A stretch of 8,693 nucleotides of DNA from Betaproteobacteria bacterium (lineage in GTDB: Bacteria > Pseudomonadota > Gammaproteobacteria > Burkholderiales > Casimicrobiaceae). The position numbers were made by a program, and so were the translations under genes. The stretch lies in the NCBI GenBank assembly GCA_003153335.1, contig PLYG01000499.1, positions 1 through 8,693 on the forward strand, read 5' to 3'. Under the pieces are notes generated by a model. That model was not told the DNA's origin and made no database searches. It saw nothing but the letters and a program-made list of their open reading frames with translations. Of this stretch, positions 1 to 5,647 are shown piece by piece; positions within the stretch are counted from its first letter, which is position 1, and each line of letters starts with the position of its first letter.

Positions 1-576
1 CGCAACGGCCTGCAATACGAATGCATTGGCTGCACGGCCTGCATCGACGGCTGCAACCAGGTGATGGACAGAATGGGTTATCCGCAGGGACTCATCCGCT
101 TCGACACTGCCGCCGGGTTGGAACAGCACCTGTCGTTCCGGGACAAGGCCGGACGCGTGCTGCGGCCGCGAACGCTTGTCTACGCAGGCCTGCTGCTTGC
201 GATTGGCATGGGCCTGGTGACCAGTCTTGCCATGCGCACGACGCTCAAGGTCGATGTCCTGCGCGATCGGGCGGCGCTGGCGAGGGCGGTTGCTCCGGGC
301 GTTATGGAAAACGTGTACCGGCTGCAGATCATGAACACCGGCGAGACTTCGCATGCCTACCGGATTGCCGTGACCGGCCTGCCCGGCGCAACCGTGGCCG
401 GGGTTGATGGACCGGTTGCCGTTGCCGCGGCAACGGCGCAGTCGGTGCCGTTGCGCGTGCGGGTCGCCGAATCGTCCGGGACGCCGGGGGCGAACCGGAT
501 CGAATTCACCGTGACGGCCGTCGACAATCCGCAGCTTGCGGTGGTCGAGAAGTCCACATTCATCATTCCACGTTAG
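1..576 (+). CDS. ccoG: Cytochrome c oxidase accessory protein CcoG (FixG), C-terminal part
   Basis: Partial gene: the reading frame is open from base 1, so the N-terminal membrane and first ferredoxin part lie outside the window; 191 codons remain. Residues 8-18 of the fragment form a CxxCxxCxxxC 4Fe-4S motif (ECIGCTACIDGC), followed by NQVMDRMGYP, a typical CcoG/FixG ferredoxin segment. A membrane helix lies at about 59-80 (LVYAGLLLAIGMGLV). The last ~110 residues form the beta-rich, Ig-like domain (FixG C-terminal family) ending in FIIPR. CcoG is an inner-membrane iron-sulfur protein known to act in copper delivery/reduction during assembly of cbb3-type cytochrome oxidase. fixH follows 10 bases after the stop, which supports the call and indicates one operon. 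The ccoNOQP structural genes would be expected upstream of the window; this is inferred. Confidence 0.95.
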   Translation, partial: RNGLQYECIGCTACIDGCNQVMDRMGYPQGLIRFDTAAGLEQHLSFRDKAGRVLRPRTLVYAGLLLAIGMGLVTSLAMRTTLKVDVLRDRAALARAVAPGVMENVYRLQIMNTGETSHAYRIAVTGLPGATVAGVDGPVAVAAATAQSVPLRVRVAESSGTPGANRIEFTVTAVDNPQLAVVEKSTFIIPR

Positions 577-586
577 AAGCCCGAGG

Positions 587-1087
587 ATGTCAACTTTGCC
601 AATCGCGCAGTCCGGCCCATGGTACCGCCAGCGGTGGCCCTGGTTCCTGATGCTCGGTCCTGCGCTCGTGCTCGTCGCCGGGGCTTATACGGCGTGGCTC
701 GCCTACAGCACCGACGATGGGCTCGTGGCACGCGATTACTACAAGCGCGGACTACTGATCAACCGGACACTGCAGCGCGACCACAACGCGGCAGCACGCG
801 GAATTTCCGCACAGGGTGCGTGGAGCGCCGATGGCCGCTCACTGAGTATCCGGGTGCTGGGCCTCGCCCAGCCGTCGCCCGAACCTGTGTTGCGGGTGAT
901 TTATGACCGAACGGGTGCTGAGCACGTCGTGCGAATGCGGGACATAGGCAGTGGGTGGTACGAGGCTGCCTTTGCCCGGCCCGCGAATGCGCGGTGGCGG
1001 GCGGTGATGGAAACCGATGACTGGCGGCTGACCATGCTGGATTCGTTGGCGGGCGAAGCCGTACGGTTTGTCGCGACCGATCCGTGA
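587..1087 (+). CDS. fixH: FixH (CcoH) family cbb3 oxidase assembly protein
   Basis: A 166-residue protein. Short N-terminal cytoplasmic stretch with WYRQRWPWF, one membrane helix at about 18-40 (WPWFLMLGPALVLVAGAYTA), then the characteristic STDDGLVARDYYKRGL segment at 41-56 and an exported beta-rich domain. This is the usual FixH/CcoH layout and length. FixH is needed for assembly or stability of cbb3-type cytochrome c oxidase in the inner membrane. The ATG at 587 is chosen because an in-frame upstream GTG-type start at 536 would put about 17 unlikely residues inside the end of ccoG. A purine-rich GAGG abuts the ATG, so the ribosome site is poorly spaced, and translation may be coupled to ccoG, which ends 10 bases earlier. 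Confidence 0.92.
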   Translation: MSTLPIAQSGPWYRQRWPWFLMLGPALVLVAGAYTAWLAYSTDDGLVARDYYKRGLLINRTLQRDHNAAARGISAQGAWSADGRSLSIRVLGLAQPSPEPVLRVIYDRTGAEHVVRMRDIGSGWYEAAFARPANARWRAVMETDDWRLTMLDSLAGEAVRFVATDP

Positions 1088-1112
1088 TTCCCGGCCGGCG
1101 GGCCGGAGAATC
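1086..1112 (+). terminator. Stable hairpin at the fixH stop codon
   Basis: An 11 bp stem: GATTC (1086-1090) plus CCGGCC (1091-1096) pairs with GGCCGG (1101-1106) plus GAATC (1108-1112), with one bulged A at 1107 and a GGCG loop. It starts inside the fixH TGA. There is no T tract after it, so it is not a classical intrinsic terminator; it may attenuate transcription or protect the 3' end of the ccoGH message before the small membrane protein gene. Confidence 0.4.
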
Positions 1113-1201
1113 GGCGTATCCCGGCTGCGAACCAACGCCGTCCGCGGCCGGGAATTCCGCAAGGATCAACTGGTGCGAAATCGCCAAGAAGGAGGGCAGC
1201 A

Positions 1202-1492
1202 ATGGCGCAACGTCTGATGTGGATACTGTGGCCCGGCTTTGTCATGGCCGGCGTGGCGGAACTGGTCTTCTTTGCGCTGGTCGATCCGCAGGACCTGCAT
1301 TTTTTCGGGCAACCCCTGGAAATGTCGCGGACCGCGATCTACAGCCTCGGCTTTTTCTGTTTCTGGGTGCTGATGTCGGGGACGAGCGCGTTGACCTGCT
1401 TGTTGCAGCGCTCGCCATTCGAAACAAACTACTGCCACCTGTCGCCGTCGGCGCGCCCGTTGGTTGGGTGTCCCAAGCGCGATGGGGAGTAG
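1202..1492 (+). CDS. Small two-helix membrane protein of unknown function
   Basis: A 96-residue protein I do not recognise by name. It is probably real: a strong AGGAGG ribosome site at 1190-1195 lies 6 bases before the ATG, and it follows fixH on the same strand. Hydrophobic helices at about 6-27 and 45-68 predict an inner-membrane hairpin with a loop containing DPQDLHFFG. The C-terminal tail carries two cysteines, C78 and C90, in CHLSPSARPLVGC followed by PKR, which could bind a metal or form a disulfide. Position after ccoG-fixH and opposite fnr suggests a role linked to cbb3 oxidase or low-oxygen metabolism, by context only. It is convergent with the fnr gene, whose 3' end lies 71 bases away. 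Confidence 0.75.
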   Translation: MAQRLMWILWPGFVMAGVAELVFFALVDPQDLHFFGQPLEMSRTAIYSLGFFCFWVLMSGTSALTCLLQRSPFETNYCHLSPSARPLVGCPKRDGE

Positions 1493-1563
1493 AGTTGTTG
1501 ACCAATATCGTGGGGATGCGGACCCTGGGCGATCGAATCGGAGCGACCCCGATCGATGACGGT

Positions 1564-2298
1564 TCAGTCCGGGGGCCCGATCAGTTGCCGCAATCCGGTT
1601 GGATCGAGTAGCTTGATGTACTTCTGCTGCGCAATGATCAGGCCTGCTTCCTGAAAGCGCGAAAAAAGCCGGCTGACGGTTTCCAGCTTGAGTCCGAGGA
1701 AGCTGCCGATTTCCTCGCGGGTCATGCGCAGCACAAACTCGGAGGCGGAATAGCCGCGCTTCAGATACCGATCGGAGAGGTCGAGCAGAAACGATGCAAG
1801 TTTTTCCTCTGCACGCATGGTTCCAAGCATCAGCATGTTGTGTTGTTCACGAACGATCTCGGTGCTCAACAGGCGGTGCACGTGATGCTGCATGGCCGGA
1901 ATCGTCCGGGCAAATTCCTCGAGGCGCGAAAAGGGCAGCAGGCAGACCTCGCTGTCTTCCAGCGCATAGGCGGAGCAGTTGTGGGTGTCGGTACTGATTC
2001 CGTCGAGTCCGATCAGTTCGCCCAGCATGTGGAACCCGGTCACCTGTTCGCGGCCGTCCTCGAACAGTACCGAGGTCTTGAGCGAACCAAGCCGCACGGT
2101 GTAGAGCGCTTCGAATGGCGATCCGGTGGCGTACAGTCTCTCGCCGCGCTTGATGCGGCGGTGCTCGTCGACAAGGGCCTCGAGCTGGCACAACTCGTCC
2201 GCAGTCAGGCCCCTGGGCATGCACAGGTCCTGAAGGCTGCAACTCGAGCAGGCCGTCTTCAGCCGCTGAAAATCGATAATCTGGGTTTGGCCGTGCAT
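1564..2298 (-). CDS. fnr: FNR-family oxygen-sensing transcriptional regulator
   Basis: A 244-residue CRP/FNR protein. C17, C20 and C26 (CSSCSLQDLC) and C119 (DSEVC) match the four cysteines that ligate the 4Fe-4S cluster in FNR. A cyclic-nucleotide-like beta-barrel spans about 45-125, a dimerisation helix about 134-165, and a winged helix-turn-helix about 170-235. The recognition helix contains E206-TVS-R210, the ExxSR pattern that reads TTGAT half-sites. In FNR proteins, loss of the cluster on exposure to oxygen abolishes DNA binding, so this gene would activate micro-aerobic genes such as ccoNOQP-ccoGH. The ATG at 2298 is the only start that keeps the cysteine cluster; its ribosome site is weak. 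A candidate FNR box lies 23-36 bases upstream. Anr/Btr are names used for orthologues in related groups. Confidence 0.95.
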   Translation of the reverse strand: MHGQTQIIDFQRLKTACSSCSLQDLCMPRGLTADELCQLEALVDEHRRIKRGERLYATGSPFEALYTVRLGSLKTSVLFEDGREQVTGFHMLGELIGLDGISTDTHNCSAYALEDSEVCLLPFSRLEEFARTIPAMQHHVHRLLSTEIVREQHNMLMLGTMRAEEKLASFLLDLSDRYLKRGYSASEFVLRMTREEIGSFLGLKLETVSRLFSRFQEAGLIIAQQKYIKLLDPTGLRQLIGPPD

Positions 2299-2320
2299 CG
2301 CCGGTTGTCCAAGGTTGGTA

Positions 2321-2334
2321 TTGAGCTAAGTCAA
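2321..2334. promoter_or_regulatory. Candidate FNR box between fnr and the SafE-like remnant
   Basis: TTGAGCTAAGTCAA matches the FNR consensus TTGAT-N4-ATCAA at 8 of 10 informative positions; only the two innermost bases differ. Its centre is about 29 bases upstream of the fnr start codon and about 105 bases upstream of the SafE-like remnant. So close to fnr it would most likely lie over or just downstream of the core promoter, which fits autorepression; it could also have activated the divergent gene. Inference from sequence only. Confidence 0.5.
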
Positions 2335-2431
2335 GAATCTTCCCCGAAGCCGATGTTAACACGCCGCTCCTGAAGCTGGGGCTGCGCGGGCCATCGCCGA
2401 TTCCCGCGGGAAATTTGAGCTGGCTCTTGCA

Positions 2432-2530
2432 ATGCCGGTGGCAACCTACTTTGCAATGTTGATGATGGGCCTGGCCGGCGGCTTGCACCGCGCTGCCATG
2501 TGCGGCGGGTGTGCCTCGGCGGCTGCGCAG
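2432..2530 (+). pseudogene. N-terminal remnant of a SafE/TauE-like (sulfite exporter family) membrane protein
   Basis: The ATG at 2432 begins a frame reading MPVATYFAMLMMGLAGGLHR then AAMCGGCASAAAQ. This resembles the first helix and the GLxGxxHCxxMCGG signature of the SafE/TauE-like membrane proteins that often sit with cbb3 oxidase or cytochrome assembly genes. Similarity ends near 2530. The frame then continues to 2716 with unrelated arginine-rich sequence and no further membrane helices, whereas intact members have roughly 220-250 residues and several helices. The normally conserved H-C pair reads H-R here (LHR). I read it as the 5' stub of a gene whose remainder was deleted. No frame downstream restores the family. 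Confidence 0.5.
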
Positions 2531-2634
2531 CCGGACTCGACGATCCGGGGCCGTGGCTGGCGATGCGCTGGCCCGTTGCCAGATAGGAACGGCCACTCGG
2601 TCCTGCGTACAGATGGGGCATGGGCGAGGTGCAC

Positions 2635-2640
2635 TATACT
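2635..2640 (+). promoter_or_regulatory. Possible -10 box (TATACT)
   Basis: TATACT matches 5 of 6 bases of the sigma-70 -10 consensus. Transcription would start near 2647, about 30 bases before the proposed GTG start at 2676. I see no good -35 element 16-18 bases upstream, so the promoter may be weak or need an activator. Confidence 0.35.
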
Positions 2641-2675
2641 CGCCGACTTTCCACCACATCTCGCTCTCATCATCC

Positions 2676-3812
2676 GTGCAATCCATTCCCGATCCCCGTT
2701 CGTTCCCGTTGCGTGAGGGTGGTTCTGCGCCGCACTATCCACAGTGGCATGCATGGGCCGCATTGAGTCTGGCGGCGGCAACCGGCCAGGAACGCGAAGC
2801 GGCAGATGGGCAATTGCGCGGAGCGATGGTCGACGCGTTGCGCGCCCGGCAAATCGCCGGAATCGAGGCTACACTGAACGCCGCCGTATCGGCGGCCGTC
2901 TATCGGCATCTGTGGCGTGCGCTAATTGCGGCGTGGCGCGACAGCGCTGCTCGCGCGGACACCCAGGTCATCGCGCACGGATTCGCGTTCCCCGTCGTTG
3001 TGGTAGCCGCGGCGGGCACCGCGATCGAGTTGCCGGGAATCCTGCGCGATGCGCCGCAAATCGTCGAATTGTTGCAACAGCACGGCAGTCTTGCAGGAAA
3101 CCGGAACTTCGGAATCGCCAACGTCCTCGCCGGGACCGATGCGCTTGGCCTGGACGCGATTCCACGCTGGTTGGTATGGCGCGGTGTGCTCGATAGCGTT
3201 GCGGCGCTTCACGACGTCCCACCAAGCCCGATAGTGATTGCCGCGGGGCGGGAGGGCGCCCATTTGCGGTTCTTGATTGGAACTGCGCTGGCGGCGCCGC
3301 ATGCGGCACTTTTCGACGAGTGGACGGTGGGGGTATGGGGCATACCGTTGGCGCAAAGCCTGAGCCGGCAACTTGCGGCAGAGGGCGTGCAACTGCTGGC
3401 GCTGCCGGGTGCGCCCACCGATCCATTGTCCGCATTGCATCAGGGTCGTCTCGCGCACCGCGAGGTCGCCTTGCAATTGTTTGCAAGCAGCGCAATTCGC
3501 AAACTGCGGGCCGAGTTTGGTGAGCCGATCGCAGTGATCAGCGCGCATCGGATCGATAGCGGGGGGGAGCTCCGGTTGAGCTTGTCCAGCCCTTTCGGAG
3601 AGCGCGACGCCGAGGGGTTCCGCTGTCCGCTGCATCCCTTTGACCGGGTGGAGGACGTGCTGACCATGATCGTCGAACTGCTGCATGCCTGCCGGGTCAT
3701 GGACGTCAGGGTGCTGACCCATGTCCACCCGGATCGGGATCTGCGGACCGGTTTGACGCTGTTGTTCCGCGCCGACGCCATCGGCGCGGCGGAGTCGGTC
3801 GCCGATCATTGA
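2676..3812 (+). CDS. Conserved-looking protein of unknown function, about 378 residues
   Basis: I do not recognise this family. The frame is long and open with even composition, so it is very probably a gene. The frame extends upstream to 2511, but that part overlaps the SafE-like stub and is arginine-rich; the GTG at 2676, just after a TATACT box, is the best start I can find, with TTG at 2709 as an alternative. No signal peptide, no clear membrane span and no obvious catalytic signature, so it is probably cytoplasmic. Possible core segments are a hydrophobic strand run at about 97-115 (QVIAHGFAFPVVVVAAAGT), NRNFGIANVLAGTDALG at 142-158, and VRVLTHVHPDRDLRTGL near 344-360. The first ~80 residues are mostly helical. 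It precedes trhO by 73 bases, separated by a terminator-like hairpin, so the two are probably separate units. Confidence 0.7.
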   Translation: MQSIPDPRSFPLREGGSAPHYPQWHAWAALSLAAATGQEREAADGQLRGAMVDALRARQIAGIEATLNAAVSAAVYRHLWRALIAAWRDSAARADTQVIAHGFAFPVVVVAAAGTAIELPGILRDAPQIVELLQQHGSLAGNRNFGIANVLAGTDALGLDAIPRWLVWRGVLDSVAALHDVPPSPIVIAAGREGAHLRFLIGTALAAPHAALFDEWTVGVWGIPLAQSLSRQLAAEGVQLLALPGAPTDPLSALHQGRLAHREVALQLFASSAIRKLRAEFGEPIAVISAHRIDSGGELRLSLSSPFGERDAEGFRCPLHPFDRVEDVLTMIVELLHACRVMDVRVLTHVHPDRDLRTGLTLLFRADAIGAAESVADH

Positions 3813-3816
3813 GGTT

Positions 3817-3834
3817 CGCGCAAATCGCGCAAAT
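3817..3834. repeat. Two tandem copies of CGCGCAAAT
   Basis: A perfect 9 bp direct repeat just after the stop of the 378-residue protein gene and before the hairpin at 3835. Two copies are too few for a satellite; it may be a binding site or chance. Confidence 0.4.
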
Positions 3835-3868
3835 AACGCCGCACGTTTTTCGCGTAATGATCGGCGTT
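3835..3868 (+). terminator. Terminator-like hairpin before trhO
   Basis: AACGCCG (3835-3841) pairs perfectly with CGGCGTT (3862-3868) around a 20-base loop that could form a small inner ACG/CGT stem. It is followed by the pyrimidine-rich TTTCCTTTC. It lies 23 bases after the preceding stop codon. The T run is interrupted, so it is at best a moderate intrinsic terminator. Confidence 0.45.
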
Positions 3869-3885
3869 TCCTTTCAACCTGTCAC

Positions 3886-4644
3886 ATGGATTCACGAATC
3901 CAGTTGAATCAAAGCGTGAACATACTGAATATTGCGGCTTACCGGTTCGTGGCGCTGGACAATCTGCCGGCGCTGCGCCGGTGGCTGCTCGAACTCTGCG
4001 CCGCAGAAAATCTGCGCGGCACGATCCTGCTCGCCCCCGAAGGCATCAATCTTTTCCTGGCCGGGCCGGCAGCGGGTATAGCGGGCCTGCGCCGTGCGCT
4101 CGCTGCCGACGATCGCCTGGTCGGGATGGACTTCAAGGAAAGCTGGTCGTCCGGCACGCCGTTTAAGAGGCTCAAGGTGAAGATCAAGAACGAAATCATC
4201 GCTTTTGGCGTTCCCGGCATTGATCCTGCCCGTGATCCGGCGCCGGCGCTCGATCCCGCGACGCTGAAGTCATGGCTGGACGAGGGGCGCGAGGTGATCC
4301 TCCTGGATACACGCAATGCCTTCGAGGTCGCCCGGGGATCGTTTGAAGGCGCGGTTCACCTTGGCAACGACACGTTTCGCGGATTTGCGTCGGTGGCCGG
4401 TTCTCTGCCCGTTACCGATCAAGACACGCCGGTGGTGACCTTCTGCACCGGCGGCATACGCTGCGAAAAGGCCGCGCCGCTGTTGCGGCAACTCGGCCAC
4501 CGCAACGTATTTCAACTCTCGGGCGGAATTCTGCGGTACCTCGAACGCGTGGGATCAGCCCATTACCGTGGTGCCTGTTTTGTCTTCGACGAGCGCGTCG
4601 GCCTCGACGCGAATCTGGCGTCTCAAAAAACGGAGCAACTATAA
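3886..4644 (+). CDS. trhO: TrhO: oxygen-dependent tRNA uridine 34 hydroxylase (rhodanese-like, UPF0176)
   Basis: A 252-residue protein. The N-terminal ferredoxin-like domain (about 11-105) carries NIAAYRFVALDNLPALR, GTILLAPEGINLFLAG at 45-60 and FKESWSSGTPFKRLKVKIKN, all typical of the UPF0176/YceA/TrhO family. A rhodanese domain follows at about 122-225 with DTRNAFEV, the active-site loop CTGGIRCEKA starting at C187, and LSGGI. Characterised members hydroxylate uridine 34 of certain tRNAs to 5-hydroxyuridine using oxygen. The length fits the short form without the C-terminal extension of the E. coli protein. ATG 3886 is used; GTG 3916 (VNILNIAAYRF) matches the usual N-terminus at least as well, and neither has a strong ribosome site. 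The 3' end overlaps the convergent lipoprotein gene by 22 bases. Confidence 0.92.
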   Translation: MDSRIQLNQSVNILNIAAYRFVALDNLPALRRWLLELCAAENLRGTILLAPEGINLFLAGPAAGIAGLRRALAADDRLVGMDFKESWSSGTPFKRLKVKIKNEIIAFGVPGIDPARDPAPALDPATLKSWLDEGREVILLDTRNAFEVARGSFEGAVHLGNDTFRGFASVAGSLPVTDQDTPVVTFCTGGIRCEKAAPLLRQLGHRNVFQLSGGILRYLERVGSAHYRGACFVFDERVGLDANLASQKTEQL

Positions 4645-4901
4645 AAGCCCCGATGCCCCCAGCAGGACGACGTCCGCGGAGCAGACAGGTAGCGTTCGCG
4701 CGTCTTTTGCGCGCTGAGCCCGAGCACGCAGTTGCGCCAAGGATCGGTGCCATTCTGGAACCCCAACTTTTCGCAGGCGGGCCCGTAGATTGCGACCATT
4801 TCGTCTATTTCGGCCTGCATCTGCGCGGCCCGCTCGGCGGTCGTTGCGCAGCCGGTCAGTAGGGTTACCAGCGACGCGAGAAGCAAAAGTTGTCGGCGCA
4901 T
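4623..4901 (-). CDS. Small cysteine-containing lipoprotein of unknown function
   Basis: A 92-residue predicted lipoprotein. The start is ATG at 4901, with AGGAG about 6 bases before it; an upstream in-frame start at 4919 would add only six residues before the signal peptide. Residues 1-18 form a lipoprotein signal (MRRQLLLLASLVTLLTGC) with lipobox LTGC and lipidated C18. A short helix follows (AERAAQMQAEIDEMVAIYG), then PACEKLGF, DPWRNCV and KTRERY. C43 and C58 could form a disulfide in the periplasm; C80 and C89 lie in a less regular tail that may be strain-specific. Small betaproteobacterial lipoproteins with this PACxKLG/DPWRxC pattern appear familiar, but I know no function for them. It is divergent from ppa and overlaps the trhO 3' end. 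Confidence 0.8.
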   Translation of the reverse strand: MRRQLLLLASLVTLLTGCATTAERAAQMQAEIDEMVAIYGPACEKLGFQNGTDPWRNCVLGLSAQKTRERYLSAPRTSSCWGHRGFYSCSVF

Positions 4902-4928
4902 ATTCGTCTCCTGTGGCAAGCGATCGCT

Positions 4929-4934
4929 ATCATA
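4929..4934 (-). promoter_or_regulatory. Possible -10 box (TATGAT) for the lipoprotein gene
   Basis: On the - strand TATGAT matches 5 of 6 bases of the -10 consensus and lies 27 bases upstream of the ATG at 4901. No convincing -35 element is visible at the usual distance. Confidence 0.35.
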
Positions 4935-5017
4935 ACGGCTGGACGACGAATTCGACTACACAAAAAGAAATTCGTGACAGCGATGCTGCGCCGCAAAAAA
5001 TCGCCGGCCACGTCGGT

Positions 5018-5023
5018 TATAAT
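5018..5023 (+). promoter_or_regulatory. Consensus -10 box (TATAAT) for ppa
   Basis: A perfect TATAAT, 27 bases upstream of the ppa ATG, predicts a start near 5030 and a leader of about 20 bases. The -35 position (about 4995-5000) is an A-run, not TTGACA, so recognition would rest mostly on the -10 element. Confidence 0.55.
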
Positions 5024-5050
5024 TTCCATTTGCAACCGCGCCAGTCGCTC

Positions 5051-5587
5051 ATGAGTCTCGACCGCGTTTCCGCCGGCAAGGATTTGCCGAATGATTTTAA
5101 TGTGATCATTGAAATTCCGATGAATGCGGACCCCGTGAAATATGAGGTCGACAAGGAAACGGGCGCCGTATTCGTCGACCGCTTCATGTCGACCGCCATG
5201 CACTATCCCTGCAACTACGGCTACATTCCCCGCACGCTGTCGGACGACGGCGATCCGGTGGATGTGCTCGTGCTGTCTCCGTTTCCCCTTATAACCGGGG
5301 TGGTGGTTCGCTGTCGTCCGCTGGGCATGCTGAAGATGGATGACGAAGCCGGCGGCGACGCCAAGATACTCGCCGTGCCGATCGACAAGCTGTCAGGCAT
5401 GTACCGGACCATGCACTCGATCCGCGACCTGCCGGACATCACTACGCGGCAGATCGAGCACTTTTTTGCGCACTACAAGGACCTTGAGCCCGGAAAGTGG
5501 GTGCGCATGGTCGGATGGGTAGGGCCAGAGGAGGCTAAAGCCGAGATTACCGCCAGTGCGGTGCGTTTTGTCGCGGCCGGACACTAG
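5051..5587 (+). CDS. ppa: Inorganic pyrophosphatase, family I
   Basis: A 178-residue soluble enzyme that hydrolyses pyrophosphate to two phosphates and so pulls biosynthetic reactions forward; family members are Mg-dependent, usually hexameric in bacteria. Active-site residues of the E. coli enzyme are all present, shifted by one: E21, K30, E32, R44, Y52, Y56, D66, D68, D71 (within DGDPVDVLVL), D98, D103, K105, Y142 and K143. The length matches the family closely. The ATG at 5051 starts MSLDRVSAGKDLPNDFNVII, the usual N-terminus. The frame stays open upstream to 4790, but that part overlaps the divergent lipoprotein and the promoter and is rejected. The ribosome site is weak; the leader is short. 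Confidence 0.97.
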   Translation: MSLDRVSAGKDLPNDFNVIIEIPMNADPVKYEVDKETGAVFVDRFMSTAMHYPCNYGYIPRTLSDDGDPVDVLVLSPFPLITGVVVRCRPLGMLKMDDEAGGDAKILAVPIDKLSGMYRTMHSIRDLPDITTRQIEHFFAHYKDLEPGKWVRMVGWVGPEEAKAEITASAVRFVAAGH

Positions 5588-5613
5588 CGGGATATTCCTG
5601 GCCCGTAGCAGCT

Positions 5614-5647
5614 ATCTGCCGCCTGCGGGCGAACCGATGTGGCAGAT
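5614..5647. other. Inverted repeat between ppa and the convergent lipoprotein gene
   Basis: ATCTGCC (5614-5620) pairs with GGCAGAT (5641-5647), enclosing a smaller GCC/GGC stem (5621-5623 with 5628-5630). It lies between two convergent 3' ends and could act as a bidirectional terminator or transcript end-protector, but neither side has a T tract. Confidence 0.3.

Larger units (their letters stand above)
2299..2675. other. Intergenic region between fnr and the 378-residue protein gene
   Basis: A 377 bp stretch with no intact gene. It holds the candidate FNR box (2321-2334), the SafE-like stub (2432-2530) and a possible -10 box (2635-2640). The remainder shows nothing recognisable on either strand. 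Confidence 0.6.

Noticed and set aside
1498..1511. TTGACCAATATCGT as a second FNR box
   Set aside because: Only about 7 of 10 matches and located between two convergent 3' ends, where no promoter is expected.
1530..1555. Two CGATCG palindromes as a terminator between the small membrane protein gene and fnr
   Set aside because: Short self-complementary sites common in GC-rich DNA, with no T tract.
1084..1611. Long + strand open frame overlapping the small membrane protein gene
   Set aside because: Out-of-frame shadow with no ribosome site; the 1202 frame has AGGAGG and clear membrane helices.
2511..2675. Upstream extension of the 378-residue protein to 2511
   Set aside because: Arginine-rich, overlaps the SafE-like stub and lies upstream of the likely -10 box.
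2922..3809. 295-codon - strand frame opposite the 378-residue protein gene
   Set aside because: Antisense shadow typical of high-GC genes; composition rich in R, Q and P with no motif.
4790..5050. Upstream extension of the ppa frame (87 extra codons)
   Set aside because: It overlaps the divergent lipoprotein gene and the TATAAT promoter, and the family N-terminus starts at the ATG at 5051.
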